64,000 bases of DNA. Source: Mikania micrantha (Eukaryota; Streptophyta; Magnoliopsida; Asterales; Asteraceae). The stretch covers positions 49,369,484-49,433,483 of the forward strand of contig CM018697.1 of the NCBI GenBank assembly GCA_009363875.1, given 5' to 3'. The notes beneath the pieces were generated by a model. The model was not told where the DNA came from, made no database searches, and saw nothing but the letters and a program-made list of their open reading frames with translations. Within the stretch, counting starts at the first letter, position 1. Each line of letters begins with the position of its first letter. The translations under genes and the position numbers were made by a program. Of the stretch, positions 48,149-60,605 are shown piece by piece.

Positions 48149-48443
48149 GTAGAGGTGTGCAAATCGGGTTTTTTTGGAACCAGTTCGGGTTTCAACCGAT
48201 TGCAGTTCCGGTCAAGAAAGTCAAGACCCGGTTTCAGTTCCGGGTTTCGACTGGTTCCAACCGGTTTTTGGCCGGTTCCGGTTCGGGTTTTGACCGGGTA
48301 TAGGTGGAACCAGTTCCGGTTTTGGTTTCGGTTTCAGTTCCAGTTTGTCTGAAAAACCGGACTCGTTTGTACCCATCGGTTCGGGTATTACCAGTTCCGG
48401 TTCTGGTTCAGTTTGCCGGTTCCCTCTTTTTGCCCACCTCTAC
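48149..48443. mobile_element. Short inverted-repeat element (MITE-like), rich in CCGGTT
   Basis: Ends GTAGAGGTGTGCAAA and, reverse-complemented, GTAGAGGTGGGCAAA are near-identical. The interior consists of repeated GGTTCCGG/AACCGG words. No target duplication is clear and no coding capacity is seen; reading frames here are composition artefacts. Confidence 0.6.
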
Positions 48444-48516
48444 AAATGGTTTTAGTCAAAACAACCACTAACAGGGCACTGCTCATCAAACCCAACATTA
48501 TACAATATTCGCACAT

Positions 48517-48750
48517 AAAAGGTGGGCAAAACCGGTTTTTTTTGAACCGATTCTGGTTGCGGTCAACAAAGTAAATAACCAGCTCAAGTTTCGGTTTTCG
48601 ATCAGTTCCGACCAACTTTTGGCCGGACAAAAGGTGGAATCGGTTCCGGCTTTTCCTGTTCCGATTTCTCTGAGAATTTGGAACCATCTATACCCAGATA
48701 TGACCGTTTTCGATTTAGGTTTTCTGTTCCGGCTTTTTTGCTTACCTCTA
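48517..48750. mobile_element. Second MITE-like copy of the same type
   Basis: Ends AGGTGGGCAAAA and, reverse-complemented, AGGTAAGCAAAA, with the same ACCGGTT-rich interior but in more diverged form. It lies about 75 bp from the first copy. Confidence 0.5.
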
Positions 48751-49383
48751 TTCACACACATTGATAAATAGGCCGATGTTAATGCAATTTACTTGTAATT
48801 AAAAAAAAAAAACTCACTTAACACATAACACAATCAATGAAGGCCCACAATGTTTATTATGAACACACATGGAGGAAATTAGTTTCTAATAAAAATTTCA
48901 AATTCTTTTTGCTTCGTTTTTAGCATTTGTTTTGACATTAGTTCATGCATTTGTTGTTGCAACTCTTTCCTTGCTTTCATCTCAGATTCAAATAAAACTA
49001 TCCAGTCTTGCAATTTGGATCCAAACTTCTACCTAAAAATTTGTTAAAACATATATAATAATTACTAAATAAACAAAAAATGATCTATTGAAGCATTTTT
49101 TTTAACATACCAGGTTGATATGATAATTATAGAAACATATTAAAAGTATCGCAGTTAATTTCAAAACTCCATCCTCTCCAAGTTGTGAATGTTAAATTAT
49201 CCAACCCCACTTCGTGTAATATACCGGTTTTCTAATTAACCAAGTCATTATATAAAACAGAAACATAAAAGAAAAACACAAATCAATTAAGACTTAAACA
49301 TACACTTATGGTTAAACATTTCAAACCATCAAAACGAAAGTCTTCATTCAAGAAACAAAGTTGAATTTTCTAGGTAGCATTTC
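48751..49383. other. Intergenic DNA, no gene seen
   Basis: AT-rich with an A run at 48799-48811; nothing recognisable. Confidence 0.5.
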
Positions 49384-49865
49384 TTAATTAATTAGATATT
49401 GTGGTGTAGGACCCTGAGTGACATACAACTTATGTTTCAGTTGGTCTTTGATCGCTTGCATCTCCTCCTTTTTCACGCAACAAGGAAGAGTTGCATAAAA
49501 CACTTCCCCTTTCATATGTCTCTTGATCATACTATTTCTCTTATGGATGCCCTCTGGTAAATGTATGCATGTGATATGGTGATGCTTCTTTGATTTTCCT
49601 TCAATGAAGAAAGTATCATAATCAAAAAATGCCTTCACATCCTCTCTCTCTTCACTCCATTCATATCTAAGCACACACTTAGACCTTGCGTCGTTAACTT
49701 CATTGTCTCGAGTCCAGGCATACTCATTTTAATGCGAAGTTTCGAAGCACTCTCTTCCTTATAGAATGAGAATGAGTTAATCGAAGAAAGCGTAGCCATT
49801 AGAGGGCATAATCTCTTGCTTAGAATCGATCGATCATAGAACAAATCTAAAATCATCAATAACAA
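49384..49865 (-). pseudogene. Small-heat-shock (HSP20/alpha-crystallin)-like fragment 1, frameshifted
   Basis: HSP20 proteins are ATP-independent chaperones that hold unfolding proteins. On the minus strand a first frame (about 49865-49680) has SSINSFSFYKEES then KLRIKMSMPGLE, resembling the start of the alpha-crystallin fold. A second frame (49674-49384) continues FIEGKSKK, then ITCIHLPEG, IKRHMKGEVFYATLP and CCVKKEE, which fits the IKGE...LPE...MKNGVL...VPK pattern of the domain. The two frames overlap near a TGTGTG run at about 49675-49690, so a slippage frameshift (or assembly error) separates them. A splice-acceptor-like GATTTTAG lies just 5' of the first frame. With its neighbour at 50158-50501 it may be one exon of a longer gene. 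The family call is by eye and only moderately secure. Confidence 0.45.
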
Positions 49866-50157
49866 ACAAACAAGTTATATAATCAAAATATAAATGTATA
49901 TATGCGATCATTTTCAACTATTTTTTTTTTGTTGTAAAGTTGGATGTTTTAGGAGAATAATAAAGGTTTCTTTTGGTATTTTTTCACAAGACTTAAAAAG
50001 AGACAAATCTTTTTTTTTTCTCACTAAATTAAGTTACAAGAAGATCTCTTAGAAAAATCAATTAGCCTCTTGTTGTCACCCCAAAAACACACCACTTTAC
50101 CCAAAATAGATAAGGGTTTTGTTGTACGTATTGCATGCATAATTAAGAGTGAAAGCA
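49866..50157. other. Spacer or intron between the two HSP20-like fragments
   Basis: AT-rich, with T runs at 49920 and 50010. The minus-strand TATGGTAATT at its right edge could be a donor and GATTTTAG at its left edge an acceptor. Confidence 0.35.
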
Positions 50158-50501
50158 TTAATTACCATAGTAAGCCCAAGATCGTTGTGTGGTGATGTCG
50201 CGGAAACTAGAGATGATTTCATTGGCAATGATGTTAGTGATGAAGCCATCTTTCTGTTTCTGTTGGTTAATATCATCCAAGTCAAAGTGTTCATGTGTTT
50301 TGCCTTGGATGAACAACAAGTTTTTGTTGCGTTCACTCATCATCATCATCTCCTCCTTCTTTATTCCACACATATTCAGATCTACATTCACGCCTTGATC
50401 CGGCATTTTCAGTTTTAATCTTCTGCTTTCATCACTCAACTCCATAGAAAATGAGAATGAAGACATTTTGGGACATTGGATTCTTAACTCATACATACCT
50501 G
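50158..50501 (-). pseudogene. Small-heat-shock-like fragment 2
   Basis: An open frame on the minus strand following a good acceptor (TTTAATTTCAG|GTATG at about 50502). CPKMSSFSFSMELSDES and RRLKLKMPDQGVNVDLN align with CPLMATLSSINSFSF and KLRIKMSMPGLE of fragment 1, so the two are homologous tandem copies. Then GIKKEEMMM and NLLFIQGKTHEHF follow, like the strand region before the IKGE loop of HSP20 proteins. The C-terminal half of the domain is missing or diverged. No upstream exon with a start was found. It could be a live exon of a diverged gene or a pseudogene. Confidence 0.42.
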
Positions 50502-50941
50502 AAATTAAATGAAACAACAATCAATCATCTACCTAGCTATGATCATTTTTTAAGGACTAATTAACTGCGTCAGAAAACAAATTAATAAAAAGAATATTAT
50601 CTTATCTTAATTACTATACTAATAATCCTTATTCTAATAAAAGAACAGCTATATTTGACACATGTCACTTTCTTATGAACTTTAGAAAAAAATTTACCAC
50701 TTATCTCTCTTATTAAATACCAATTGTCTTTTATATTATTTAAATATTAATGATTTTAAATAATTAAATTATAAAATTAAATCATCTTTATTCTAATAAA
50801 AGGAAAGCTAAGTTGGACAGATGTCATCTTCTTATAAACTCTAGAATTTTTTTGCATTTATCTCTCTTATAAAATACTAATTGTCTTCTATATTATTTAA
50901 ACATTAACGATTTTAAATATTTAAATTATACAATTAAATCA
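50502..50941. repeat. AT-rich DNA with two Helitron-like 5' termini
   Basis: Two related segments start near 50626 and 50785. Each has TTATTCTAATAAAAG, then an AGCTA core and ATGTCA, CTTATRAACT and ATCTCTCTTAT, followed by TTATTTAAA. They are about 159 bp apart and resemble the terminus that begins at 50942. Confidence 0.5.
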
Positions 50942-52714
50942 TCTTCTACTACTAATAAAAGAGTAATAAAGAGTAACTCTAATGTCACATGTCACTTAAC
51001 TAGGATGCCCGGCCACCTAACTAAGAAGACACATGTCACTCTAACAATTATGCAATGTAATGCCATTTTACACATGTCAACACCACACACATTCACATAA
51101 TTGATTTATCATAAAAATCCATTTAACACTTTCCCAAACAAATTATCCGTTACATAGTTTTTTGAATTATATACATTAAGTGCAACTTTAGTTACTTTTT
51201 AAATTGCTATCATAATCAAAAACAAATTATATGTTACTTTCATACTCTATGTTTATTTTATATTATATAAATATATTATAATACAGTCAACCTAATAAGA
51301 TATTTATTAATTAAAAAATGTTTATAAAATTTAACGTATTTACTATTTTGATATACACATTTAATCTAATATGAACTAAATAAATGTCTTATACTTTTAA
51401 ATACTTTGCTTATTTTTTATCCCAATTTATTGATTATTGATAATTGATTGTTCATCATATAACTACCTCAAAACTTTATTAATTAAATTTTAAAAATTTA
51501 CAACATATTGAAACATTCTATATTCTTCATAATCATACTTCATTATATTGTCTCCTTAATGATTTTTCACCCTTTATGCATTCTTCATACTAGGTACGTC
51601 AAGACATTTCATTCAATCTTTAAGCTTATTTTACATTAATACGAAAACTTTAATATTTATGTATTTATATTAAATTGATATAAATTGAAATAAGGGTGTA
51701 ATACTTAGTGTAATACGTTTATTTTATTAATTATATTGCTTTACCGCTGTTAATACACGTACATCAATTATTGAAATCAAAAATATTCTCAATTAAATTG
51801 TTTGATATATATCAAACAAATAAAAAACGTTAACATCAAACAACAAAGTTGTTATAATTATTTTAATTTATGTTTCTTAATTTTTTAATTATAATTTAAT
51901 TAAACATCTTTATATCCTTGATAGGACAAAATGAATAAGAAGAAACATTCCGAAAATAGTCAACCTATTTTACCATCATATCCTAATTCCCAAAATTACA
52001 ATTTAAATGGTACCATTTAGAAAACCTTAATAACTAATCTTTTCATAATTATTGTAATTATAAAATGTTCTAAGTAATGTTGTATGACTTATATAGTTTG
52101 GAACATAAGAAATCCTTTGTCAAAAGTTTCAAATGGTATAATTCTTTTTAACTCGAATTAATTTGACACCGTCTGATAAAAAGATCCATTTTAAATTTAA
52201 AAGCAGACAATATCCACTATCTTTATGTTTCGCGTTAATAATCAACAAAGGTCAAGGGCAATCATTATAAAAAGTTGTGTTGTATTTAATACATCCAGTT
52301 TTTACATATATTCAATTATATGTTGCATTATCCATAGTGAAAAGTAGGGATGAAGTAAAGCTTCTGAATTTAGATAAAGAGGGGAAAGTTTCAAATACAA
52401 CAAAAAAGTTGTATACAACGATATACTTGGAAACTTAAAAACAAATTTTTGTGACTTTTTATTCTAATTTAGCATGTTTTGTGTGTTATATAACTTTATA
52501 TGTTCAAGTTTCCTATAAATTGTTGAATTCTTTATTTTTATGTTTCACTGCATATGATATATATATAGATTCAAATCATACTTTCACATTTTATTTTTAT
52601 GTATGTTTAATGATTGAAATATTAGTGTTATACGTCGATTGTAATTATATCATTATAGTAAAATCTTTTGTTTTATTTTCTTCTTAACTTAAAGTCAGCC
52701 CGTGAGTTACACGG
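50942..52714 (+). mobile_element. Helitron-like non-autonomous element, 3' end interrupted
   Basis: Starts TCTTCTACTACTAATAAAAG after an A, like plant Helitron 5' ends (TC start, A/T target). The interior is AT-rich without genes. At 52699-52713 there is a hairpin CCGTG-AGTTA-CACGG of the kind found just upstream of the Helitron 3' CTRR terminus. The CTRR end itself is not in the window because element C is inserted at the hairpin. No Rep/helicase gene was seen. Confidence 0.5.
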
Positions 52715-53036
52715 TGTCACACCCCTGCGCTGCGTGCGGAATCCACGGCGCGGTGACGTATGAACAGTTGAATCATGCACAAGTATTGAATAAGAACAAC
52801 CATAATGGATTACTAAGTTTCATAATGTTTAGACAGTTGTTTAGTTACAGACAATCTATCTACCAAAATAATGACAACTACAGACCCAAAATATAGTTTA
52901 CAAAATAAGACTTCAAACAAGACAATTAAACAATTAGGATTTAATGTGTTTCTATTCCATCCTAGCATGTTTCTTCATCTTGTTCTATCTTAATCGGTCT
53001 CCTTAGTTGTCCTTAAAATGCTTTAAACCTGATTAC

Positions 53037-53992
53037 CTGAAACACGTGAAAAATAACTGTCAACTACAGAGGTAGTTGGTGAGAACAATAGGTTTAACAT
53101 TTGTAAACATGAATTTGTAATATAAGGCATAGGTATATTAAAGCAACAATTGAATTACATGGATGAGCTGCAACCCAAACTAACATCAAGTATGTAAAAC
53201 ATGTGTAAAACAGTCCAAGACTATTTACTAATGAAGCCAAAATATAATCAAGTCCCAAACTACGTTTGGAGTTAGAAAATGTATCAGCAGTTTTGATAAA
53301 ACCATAATGAAACCAAACCTGCAGTTAGCTTATAAAACAAATTTAAAAGCTAACTCCATTTTGGTATGAACCAGTGTGTCCGCTTTCCCTTTTTGTGATC
53401 ACCCAATACTAACGCTAATGAATATGAAACTTGATGCGCTTATAAGTTTGTTTACAACAATGGACACCATGCTTTTGAACATTGCTTTAAACTAGCGTGT
53501 TAATGCCTTATTTGATAACATGATTTGAAAAACCTTGATTTAATACCATGAATTGAATCCTTTGTTTGAACATCACCATGAAAACCATTGTTTGAATACC
53601 TTGTTTTGAAATCCTTGATTTAGTACATAAGATAGTGACCTTCTAAATTAACAAGGTTTATAACATATTACTTAGAAAACACGAGTTTATAAAAAAAGAG
53701 TTTATAAAATCCATTATTTAAAAGTGTTTATCTTTTATAAAACCATTTGCATAATTCTGTTATAAAACAGTTCAAAGAACCTTTATAAAATCGTTTTAGT
53801 AGAAAGAGTTTAATATTTGATAAATCCTTTAAAACCGTTGATGAATCCCTTGGATTTGAACAATGAACCTGTAATGTTGTAATATAGCAAACAACTTGTA
53901 TCATGAATTATGAATGTAATATAGAATATGATCGCGTGTTCCACCCCAAAACAGTTGTAAAACAGTAAAAAGAGAGGGGCTAATGTATTCAC
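53037..53992 (-). other. Predicted LTR-leader intron (element C)
   Basis: 956 bp. Sense donor ACAG|GTGAATACATT; acceptor TTTTTCACGTGTTTCAG|GTAATC; CTCACCAACT and GTTGAC upstream. Confidence 0.45.
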
Positions 53993-55724
53993 CTGTCTGC
54001 AGTAGACTCTGAACTATAACAAATAGCAAGTAGCAAACAGGACTTCTAACTGGTTCCTATATCATTGTAATCATACATAAGATATAAGATTTATAATTGT
54101 ATAGACTTTGATTCATTGATTGACTTGTGTTCTCTTGAACTTGATTAACATTTGAATACCTGTTCTCATGTTTGAAAACGTTGTATGAACTTGAAAGTCA
54201 TGATTGAATTACTTGTTTGATCATGGATCCATGAAAAGGATGTGTAATGTTCTTTTATGCACAAACTTGTTTGTACAACATCACATGTGTTTAAGAGTTT
54301 GATAAACCATTGATTAACATGTATTTCAGAATTGATGTTGAATTGTTGTTATGTCTTCGGAATTATGAATTGATCTCATGTTTATGTTAAGTTACAACTT
54401 AACCTATTCATGATCAATTCACAATTATCATAAGTCGAGGGCCAAACAATTGGGCCTTAAGCCCATGAAACCATGAGGACTTAAACAAAGGCCATGGGCC
54501 ACTTAAGTTAACTAGACGCCCGATGACATGTGGTATTGGCCAACAACATATTTATAGACCATGTAAAAGTCATAGATAATATTGGACCAATTAAGATTAT
54601 GATGGGCCAAATGGGATTGAGTTGGGCCAAGAGTCCTATTGTGCTTGATCTAAGGTGGATCAAAGTTAATTAATCCCTTGGGCCGCTTAGGATCATAATG
54701 GGCTGATTACTAAATGAAATTGGACCTTGTAGCATTGAGTTAGGCCGGATGGAATTTAGTTGAGCCAAAAGGAATGTGGGCTGCCAACTTTGGGCAGCGA
54801 ACCTTTGGAGTTCAAGGGCCTAGGTTCGGCCAAGGCTACTCAATAGGGTTCGGCTCTAAGGTTTGCGTGCAAGGTTCGGTAATTCCCAAAAGGTTTCGGT
54901 GGTCCATGCATACGTTCGACTGGTTGTGAATCAACGAACCATGGGTTCGTTCGTGAAGCATGCATGGGGGTTCGTCTGAGCCATCCTGGGTTCGCCAAGG
55001 TAGAAAGGTTCGCCCAGAATGTGGAGGGTTCGGCCATGATCACTTATAGGGTTCGGTGATGCTATGAGAGTTCGCCGCAGGTTCGAGAAACTTCAAAGGC
55101 TCGGCTGAGCTATGCATGGTTCGTCGATCAAAGAAGGTTCGTGAGGACTCCTAGGGTTCGGCTGTAATGCAACGAACCATGCAGGTTCGTTAAGGTTAGC
55201 TCTTAGACCGAGGGTTCGCCTGGAATGTTTAGATCGAGTGAAGGTTCGGCCATGGTTGTAGAACAAGGTTCGTTGAGGGAAACTCCTGAACAGCAAGATG
55301 GTTCGGCTCCCGACCAGCCACGAACCCTGTGGTTTTCTTCCAACCATCAGCTTCCATCCTCGATCTAACTCTCCCCATGATGTGTTGAAGCATGGACCAG
55401 TATCTAGCGATGATTAGAAGGTGTAGGTCGAAGCTTTTACACCGGTTTTACACATGGGATCGATCAACATATTAAAACCCTAATTTTCGGACTTTTCAAG
55501 CTCCATTACCTCGAGATTCCGTGGATAAACCTTCAGATCCTTTGTACTTCTATGTAGGGGATGTCAAGAGCTACGCGTAGGTTCAAGAATCACCGAAATC
55601 CGTCAAGAAACGAAGGAGATACGCACGTTTGAAGTCGGTTTTCTAGAGAGAGAGGGTTGGACGAAAATGTAGAGAGAGAAAGGGTTGTTGGTGAATTTAA
55701 TGAGTAAAATGACCCCTTTCAAGG

Positions 55725-55733
55725 CTTTTATAG
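55725..55733 (-). promoter_or_regulatory. TATA box of element C
   Basis: Sense CTATAAAAG, 0.66 kb into the LTR, with GAACCGAGCG and GAACCCGAAT motifs just upstream and CT-rich sequence just downstream. Confidence 0.55.
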
Positions 55734-56394
55734 CCCGGGTGGTATTCGGGTTCATTCCGGTCGCTCGGTTCGCGTTTTCGTCGCGTAACGCGTATTTTAC
55801 GCGATTAAAATAAAAGATTATCATTCTCATCTTTTTGATGAGTTTCAAAATTGTAAAAATATAAAATAATATATTTTAATTATTTTTACTCTTCGTGTGT
55901 TGACGGATCGTTAAACAAATACAATTACGTGTATACCCGCAATCGCGTACGTTTTTCGATCGTATAAAATGTTAAGGCGTTTAATCATAATTATAAGTTC
56001 AACATTCGTATTATTATGGATCGTCACCCATAACTCTACTCAGTCTCGCTTATGTATTATGATTCTTGTTAAATTAGTTGTCATAATATTCGTCTCGACA
56101 CTACGCACTAACACTATCCCATTACACCGAACGCAGTATATGTATAGGGCATACCCCAGATTCCAGCTACCTGCCGTACCTGACGCCGTCCCACCACTGT
56201 TTCGATATAATACGATACTGTTCTTGCCTAGCGACTCGACTGTAAATAAATAATACATACTTGTTCCTAAATAATAAAGATCCTAACACACAAGCACATT
56301 ATGAACACATGAATCACGTTGACTGATTTGATAAGAAAACACATTTGTTCTAACACTGTTTACGACTACCATGACTAAATGTACAGATGTTACA

Positions 56395-56427
56395 GTCTCC
56401 CCTAGTTAAGGGAATTTCGTCCCGAAA
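56395..56427 (-). promoter_or_regulatory. Polypurine tract and weakened inverted repeat (element C)
   Basis: Sense AACTAGGGGAGAC precedes the LTR. The upstream inverted repeat is reduced to TTTCG-GGA-CGAAA because one arm has mutated. Confidence 0.7.
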
Positions 56428-57422
56428 CTAACTAGCCGAAGATACTGTAAAAAGATGAGGGTACTTAAGCTTCATCTGGTCTTCACGTTCCCAGGTGAAC
56501 TCAGCACCGCGTTTGCCCTCCCATCGTACTTTTACGATCGGGATACGGCTGCGTTTAAGTTTCTTGACCCCATGATCCATGATTTCAATCGGACGTTCTA
56601 TGAATTGCATGTTGTTCTGAATCTGAATGTCTTCCAGTGGAATCTGAACATCATGATCTGCCAAGCATTTCTTAAGATTTGATACATGAAAAGTATCGTG
56701 AACATTGCTTAGCTCCACTGGAAGTTTGAGTTTGTAGGCTACGGAACCAATCCTTTCCAGGATCTCAAAAGGTCCAACGTACCTTGGTGCAAGTTTCCCT
56801 TTCTTCCCAAATCGGACAACGCCTTTCCATGGAGAAACTTTGAGTAAGACACGGTCACCGACTTGAAACTCAAGCGGTTTCCGACGTCGATCAGCATAAC
56901 TCTTCTGCCGATCTCGTGCGGCCTTAAGCCTTGATTGAATAATTGTGATTTTGTCTGATGTTTCTTGAATAAGTTCTGGTCCTACGACCTGTGAGTCACC
57001 AACCTCGGTCCAACAGACCGGTGATCGGCACTTCCTACCATACAATGCTTCGAATGGTGCACATTGAATACTTGTATGGTAGCTGTTGTTATATGAAAAC
57101 TCAATGAGTGGAAGATGAGTGTCCCAACTCCCACAGAAGTCAATCACACAAGAACGTAGCATGTCCTCGAGTGTTTGGATAGTCCTTTCGCTTTGACCGT
57201 CGGTTTGGGGATGATACGCCGTGCTAAGCTTAACACGAGTTCCCAAAGCCTTTTGCAATGTTTGCCAAAAGAGAGAAGTGAAACGACTATCACGATCAGA
57301 TATGATTGATATTGGAGTACCATGACGTGCAATGATTTCGTTGATGTACAATGTAGCTAACTTCTCCATTTTGTAATCCTATCGGATCGGAAGGAAGTGA
57401 GCAGATTTGGTGAGTCGATCAA
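56428..57422 (-). pseudogene. Integrase C-terminal part of element C gag-pol, truncated by insertion
   Basis: Minus-strand reading: IDRLTKSAHFLPI, a stop (TAG near 57380, where relatives have Glu or Arg-Glu), then MEKLATLYINEI, the second catalytic Asp in SDRDSRF (about 57290), and Glu in GQSERTIQT (about 57185). The GPY/F region RYVGPFEILERIGS and a chromodomain-like tail KKLKRSRIPIVKV...EFTWEREDQMK follow, ending VSSAS. The first catalytic Asp and everything upstream lie beyond element D. It is very similar in layout to A and B but from a distinct family. The one stop plus the physical split mean it cannot produce enzyme. Confidence 0.88.
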
Positions 57423-60400
57423 TGTCACACCCCAACTCGGGGAACTGGGCCGCAACGATTGATAAACATAATTTAAACTAGCAAAGCGGAATCATAGCAT
57501 AAATATCTCATAGCCTAAAGCAATTCAAACTAAAACATTCAACAAATTGTCTAATTTTCCACGCAGGGCTAAATATAACATTATTCATAATTCATAAACT
57601 TGTCTTTAACAACTCCAGTTTCAAAGCTAGGCTACTCCTTGAAGTTGTTCCATTCTTCTACTTCTAGCATCAACCTGAAAGACATGCTAAAATACGTCAA
57701 CTAAAGTTGGTGAGAACATGAGTTTAATATTAAGACACAACAGTACACCATAATAAAGAGTATGTGATAATTCAAAATAATACAACCAACCCTGTGCCAT
57801 GACCAGGCGTCTGCCTCATACACTGTTAGCCCGTGACATGGCCATCCCAATCTACTTCCCATTCCGAGACCCGTTCCTGTCCTCGGTATAAATGTATCAT
57901 GAAGAATATATGCCACAACGGTTATCATTAACCTCAGTGGGGTTTCAACCCTATTTATGTAGGGCCACCCTTTCGGGCCACTGTGAGTGGGGGATTCCCC
58001 AAGTAGTACTACCCATATACTCACTGGCTTATCCTGTGAGTTAATGGTTGTATATTATGCTTCATGTCTAGGGGAAGCAATTAATTTGAACGGTACGTTC
58101 ATTATCACATATAAAGTTAAATAAACAGTTTGGAGCATGCTTTCAGTATCCCAAAACAGTAAATAGAAAAGGGATCACATGAACTCACCTGTGCTAGTGA
58201 TGATACTTGGTTAAACCGATTGATGATTGATTGAAGCTTAATCTTGATTGATTCCGTTGCCTAATTTATTTTTAAACTTTTTGCATTTACTCATGCCATA
58301 ATTATATTAATGTATCACATTGTGCATTTTGTTTATTTGTTCCAAGTTTTTAAACTTTGTTTTCATACTATAGCACTTTTGACGGGTAGTCATGCATTAT
58401 TTGGTCATCTATCATAATTCATATTATGTCTTGCATGTATATAGGTATATACATGAATATCTTGAATGTTCTTGACTTTTATAAGTCAAATTTGTTGGAT
58501 AAGTAATTATATTGTTACACAATTTGGCTCTTTTAAAAATAAAATTAAAACGCTTTATCAAATAAGTTTTATACATTTAATTTTTATCAGTAAAGGGTCT
58601 GGAAAAATACTATTTAATCTTTCCCTATTATTATTATGTTTAACCTCTTGTAAAATTTATTGTTTTTATATGTTTAACATCCTTAAAAATTCACAGATAC
58701 TAATTCTGATCAATAAAAATTCCGAAAATATTTGTGTAATCTTATACTGGTGTTATTAAATTCCTGTAAAATTTTCAGACTTTTTAAAGCTCGTTTACTA
58801 TTTTAAACTGTTTTAAACATCTTAACTACCATTAATATTATAATAAATATTTCTAGGTTTCTAAAAATTACATAATTTTTTATACAGTAAAATAATCATG
58901 TTTTTAGGTTACTGTAGAAATTTCAGAACTTTTAGAGATCGTTTACTATTTTAACTGATTTTTGCACTATTTAATATATTAAATATCAAATAAATACTTA
59001 ACAGTCACTAAAAATTACCATATTTTTATTGAGACCTCTATGTATTATTCGAATACTGGGAAAAATATTTACTTCATATTTTGGACAGTAACAAATTAAA
59101 TTCGTATTTTTAGCCTTTACAAACATTTTAAATGGCTAATAATTAGTTTAAACTATAAATTTTTAGTTTCAATATTTTTCCCAGGTCTTATAACTATATT
59201 TATACAGATATAAATTGTACTTAGGATTTTTATCACTCAGGGGCTATTTTTGATGATTTTATCAAGATTTAAAGAGATTTTAATAACTCTATAACTTATT
59301 TTAGACATAACAATAAATACTATAACTTTTTGAGTGTTATCCTAACATTATTATAAGCCTATTTAATTTACCCATTCTGTCCAGAAAGCTGTTAACATAA
59401 ATTTTGATATTTTACATACTTATAAACCTTAGAATTTGAGTTTTTGGGTCAAAATTACCAATATAACATTTCTATCATCAATACCCAATCTTTTATACAA
59501 TATTTCCAACAATAAAATCACATCTAGATCTGCTCAAAATTTCAAGACATATACATTAGCATTTTAAAGTTGTATTTTCCATTTTTACATACATGCATGC
59601 ATAGATATTATACTTTTAGAGAGGTAAAATCATACCCTTGTGTTGAGGACTTGTGTATGACGTTTCCAAGAAGTTTATAAGGCTGTTAAGATATTTAGCA
59701 AACATAGAATGAATTTAGAGTTCATGCTACATACGAAAATAGAAGTTATGGGTTTCCAAGATCATGATATTACACATGCAAGACTTGCATGTGTATGGAT
59801 ACGTCTAGGTACTCATCCCCCATAGTTGTGAGTGTTTTTGTTTATAATGAAATCGATTCTAAGAATGTGTAAAGGTTCATGTAACGAAAATCATGGCTTT
59901 TATTTAGAAAATGTCGAATTTGCACACATGCATGTACATGCATGTGTGTTTTCGCAACTTAGAAGTTCTTGGCCGTCATTTTAACGGTTCAAAGTGTCAA
60001 GGAAAAGAGTTTTAGGGCTGTTCACGAGTTGCAGGGGAAAAGAGAGTAGGTAGAACAAGATTTTCGAGTTTTAGAGACTCACTAGTTAACCTTTGTATCG
60101 ATGTAAGGCTTGTAGTCGACCCAACTCCTTGAACTCGAGATAGTCTTGTGTTGTGGCCTTCCAACTTGCGAGTTCTTGAGATAGATATGGCTGGAAATCG
60201 TGGAGCTCTTAGGGAGGAGAAGAGAGAATGGAATCTTGAATTGTGAAGGAAAAGGATAAGTGGTGAGTGGGTTGGTGTTTGGCCATATAAGAGAAAGAAG
60301 GGGAGAGAGAGATGTGGGTCAAAGGGTGTAAGAAAAAGGAATGGGGGAGATTGGGTAAAGTGGGTGGTGGTGTAAGAGATTTGTTTCTTGTGGGTGTATG

Positions 60401-60569
60401 TAACCGTGTATATATGTGTATATATGTGATGGTGTATGTATGAAATTAGGAAATTATTCTATTGGGTATAGTGGGAGGTGAGGCAAAAGAAAAGGATTAT
60501 TTTGAACATATGGGTGTAGATATAACCGCATATATGCATGTTTTGTATGTGTGTGTGCGCCTAACTTAC

Positions 60570-60605
<36 letters not shown>

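Larger units (their letters stand above)
52715..56394 (-). repeat. 3' LTR of Tekay element C (3680 bp)
   Basis: Sense-strand landmarks: predicted intron donor CAG|GTGAAT at 53992 and acceptor CACGTGTTTCAG|G at 53037; about twenty GGTTCG motifs on plus (54790-55330); TATA box CTATAAAAG (55733-55725); CT/GA runs (55645-55685); CpG-rich CGCGTAACGCG block (about 55780-55805); and a TATGTATAGGGCATAC block (56140-56155). Confidence 0.88.
52715..57422 (-). mobile_element. Tekay-like element C, left part
   Basis: 3' LTR 52715-56394 (3680 bp, ends TGTCACACCCC and CAGATGTTACA), polypurine tract, then the 3' part of gag-pol, cut at 57422 by element D. The remainder lies beyond the right edge. The preceding CACGG (52710-52714) should be the target duplication. 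It is a different family from A and B: the LTR ends are similar but the interior is mostly unalignable by eye. Confidence 0.88.

Noticed and set aside
48083..48761. Arg/Phe/Asn-rich frames on both strands
   Set aside because: They follow from the CCGGTT/AACCGG word repeats of the two MITE-like elements.
60571..60603. TA run as a promoter element
   Set aside because: It is a simple microsatellite of about 16 TA units and is not shared with the other LTR families.
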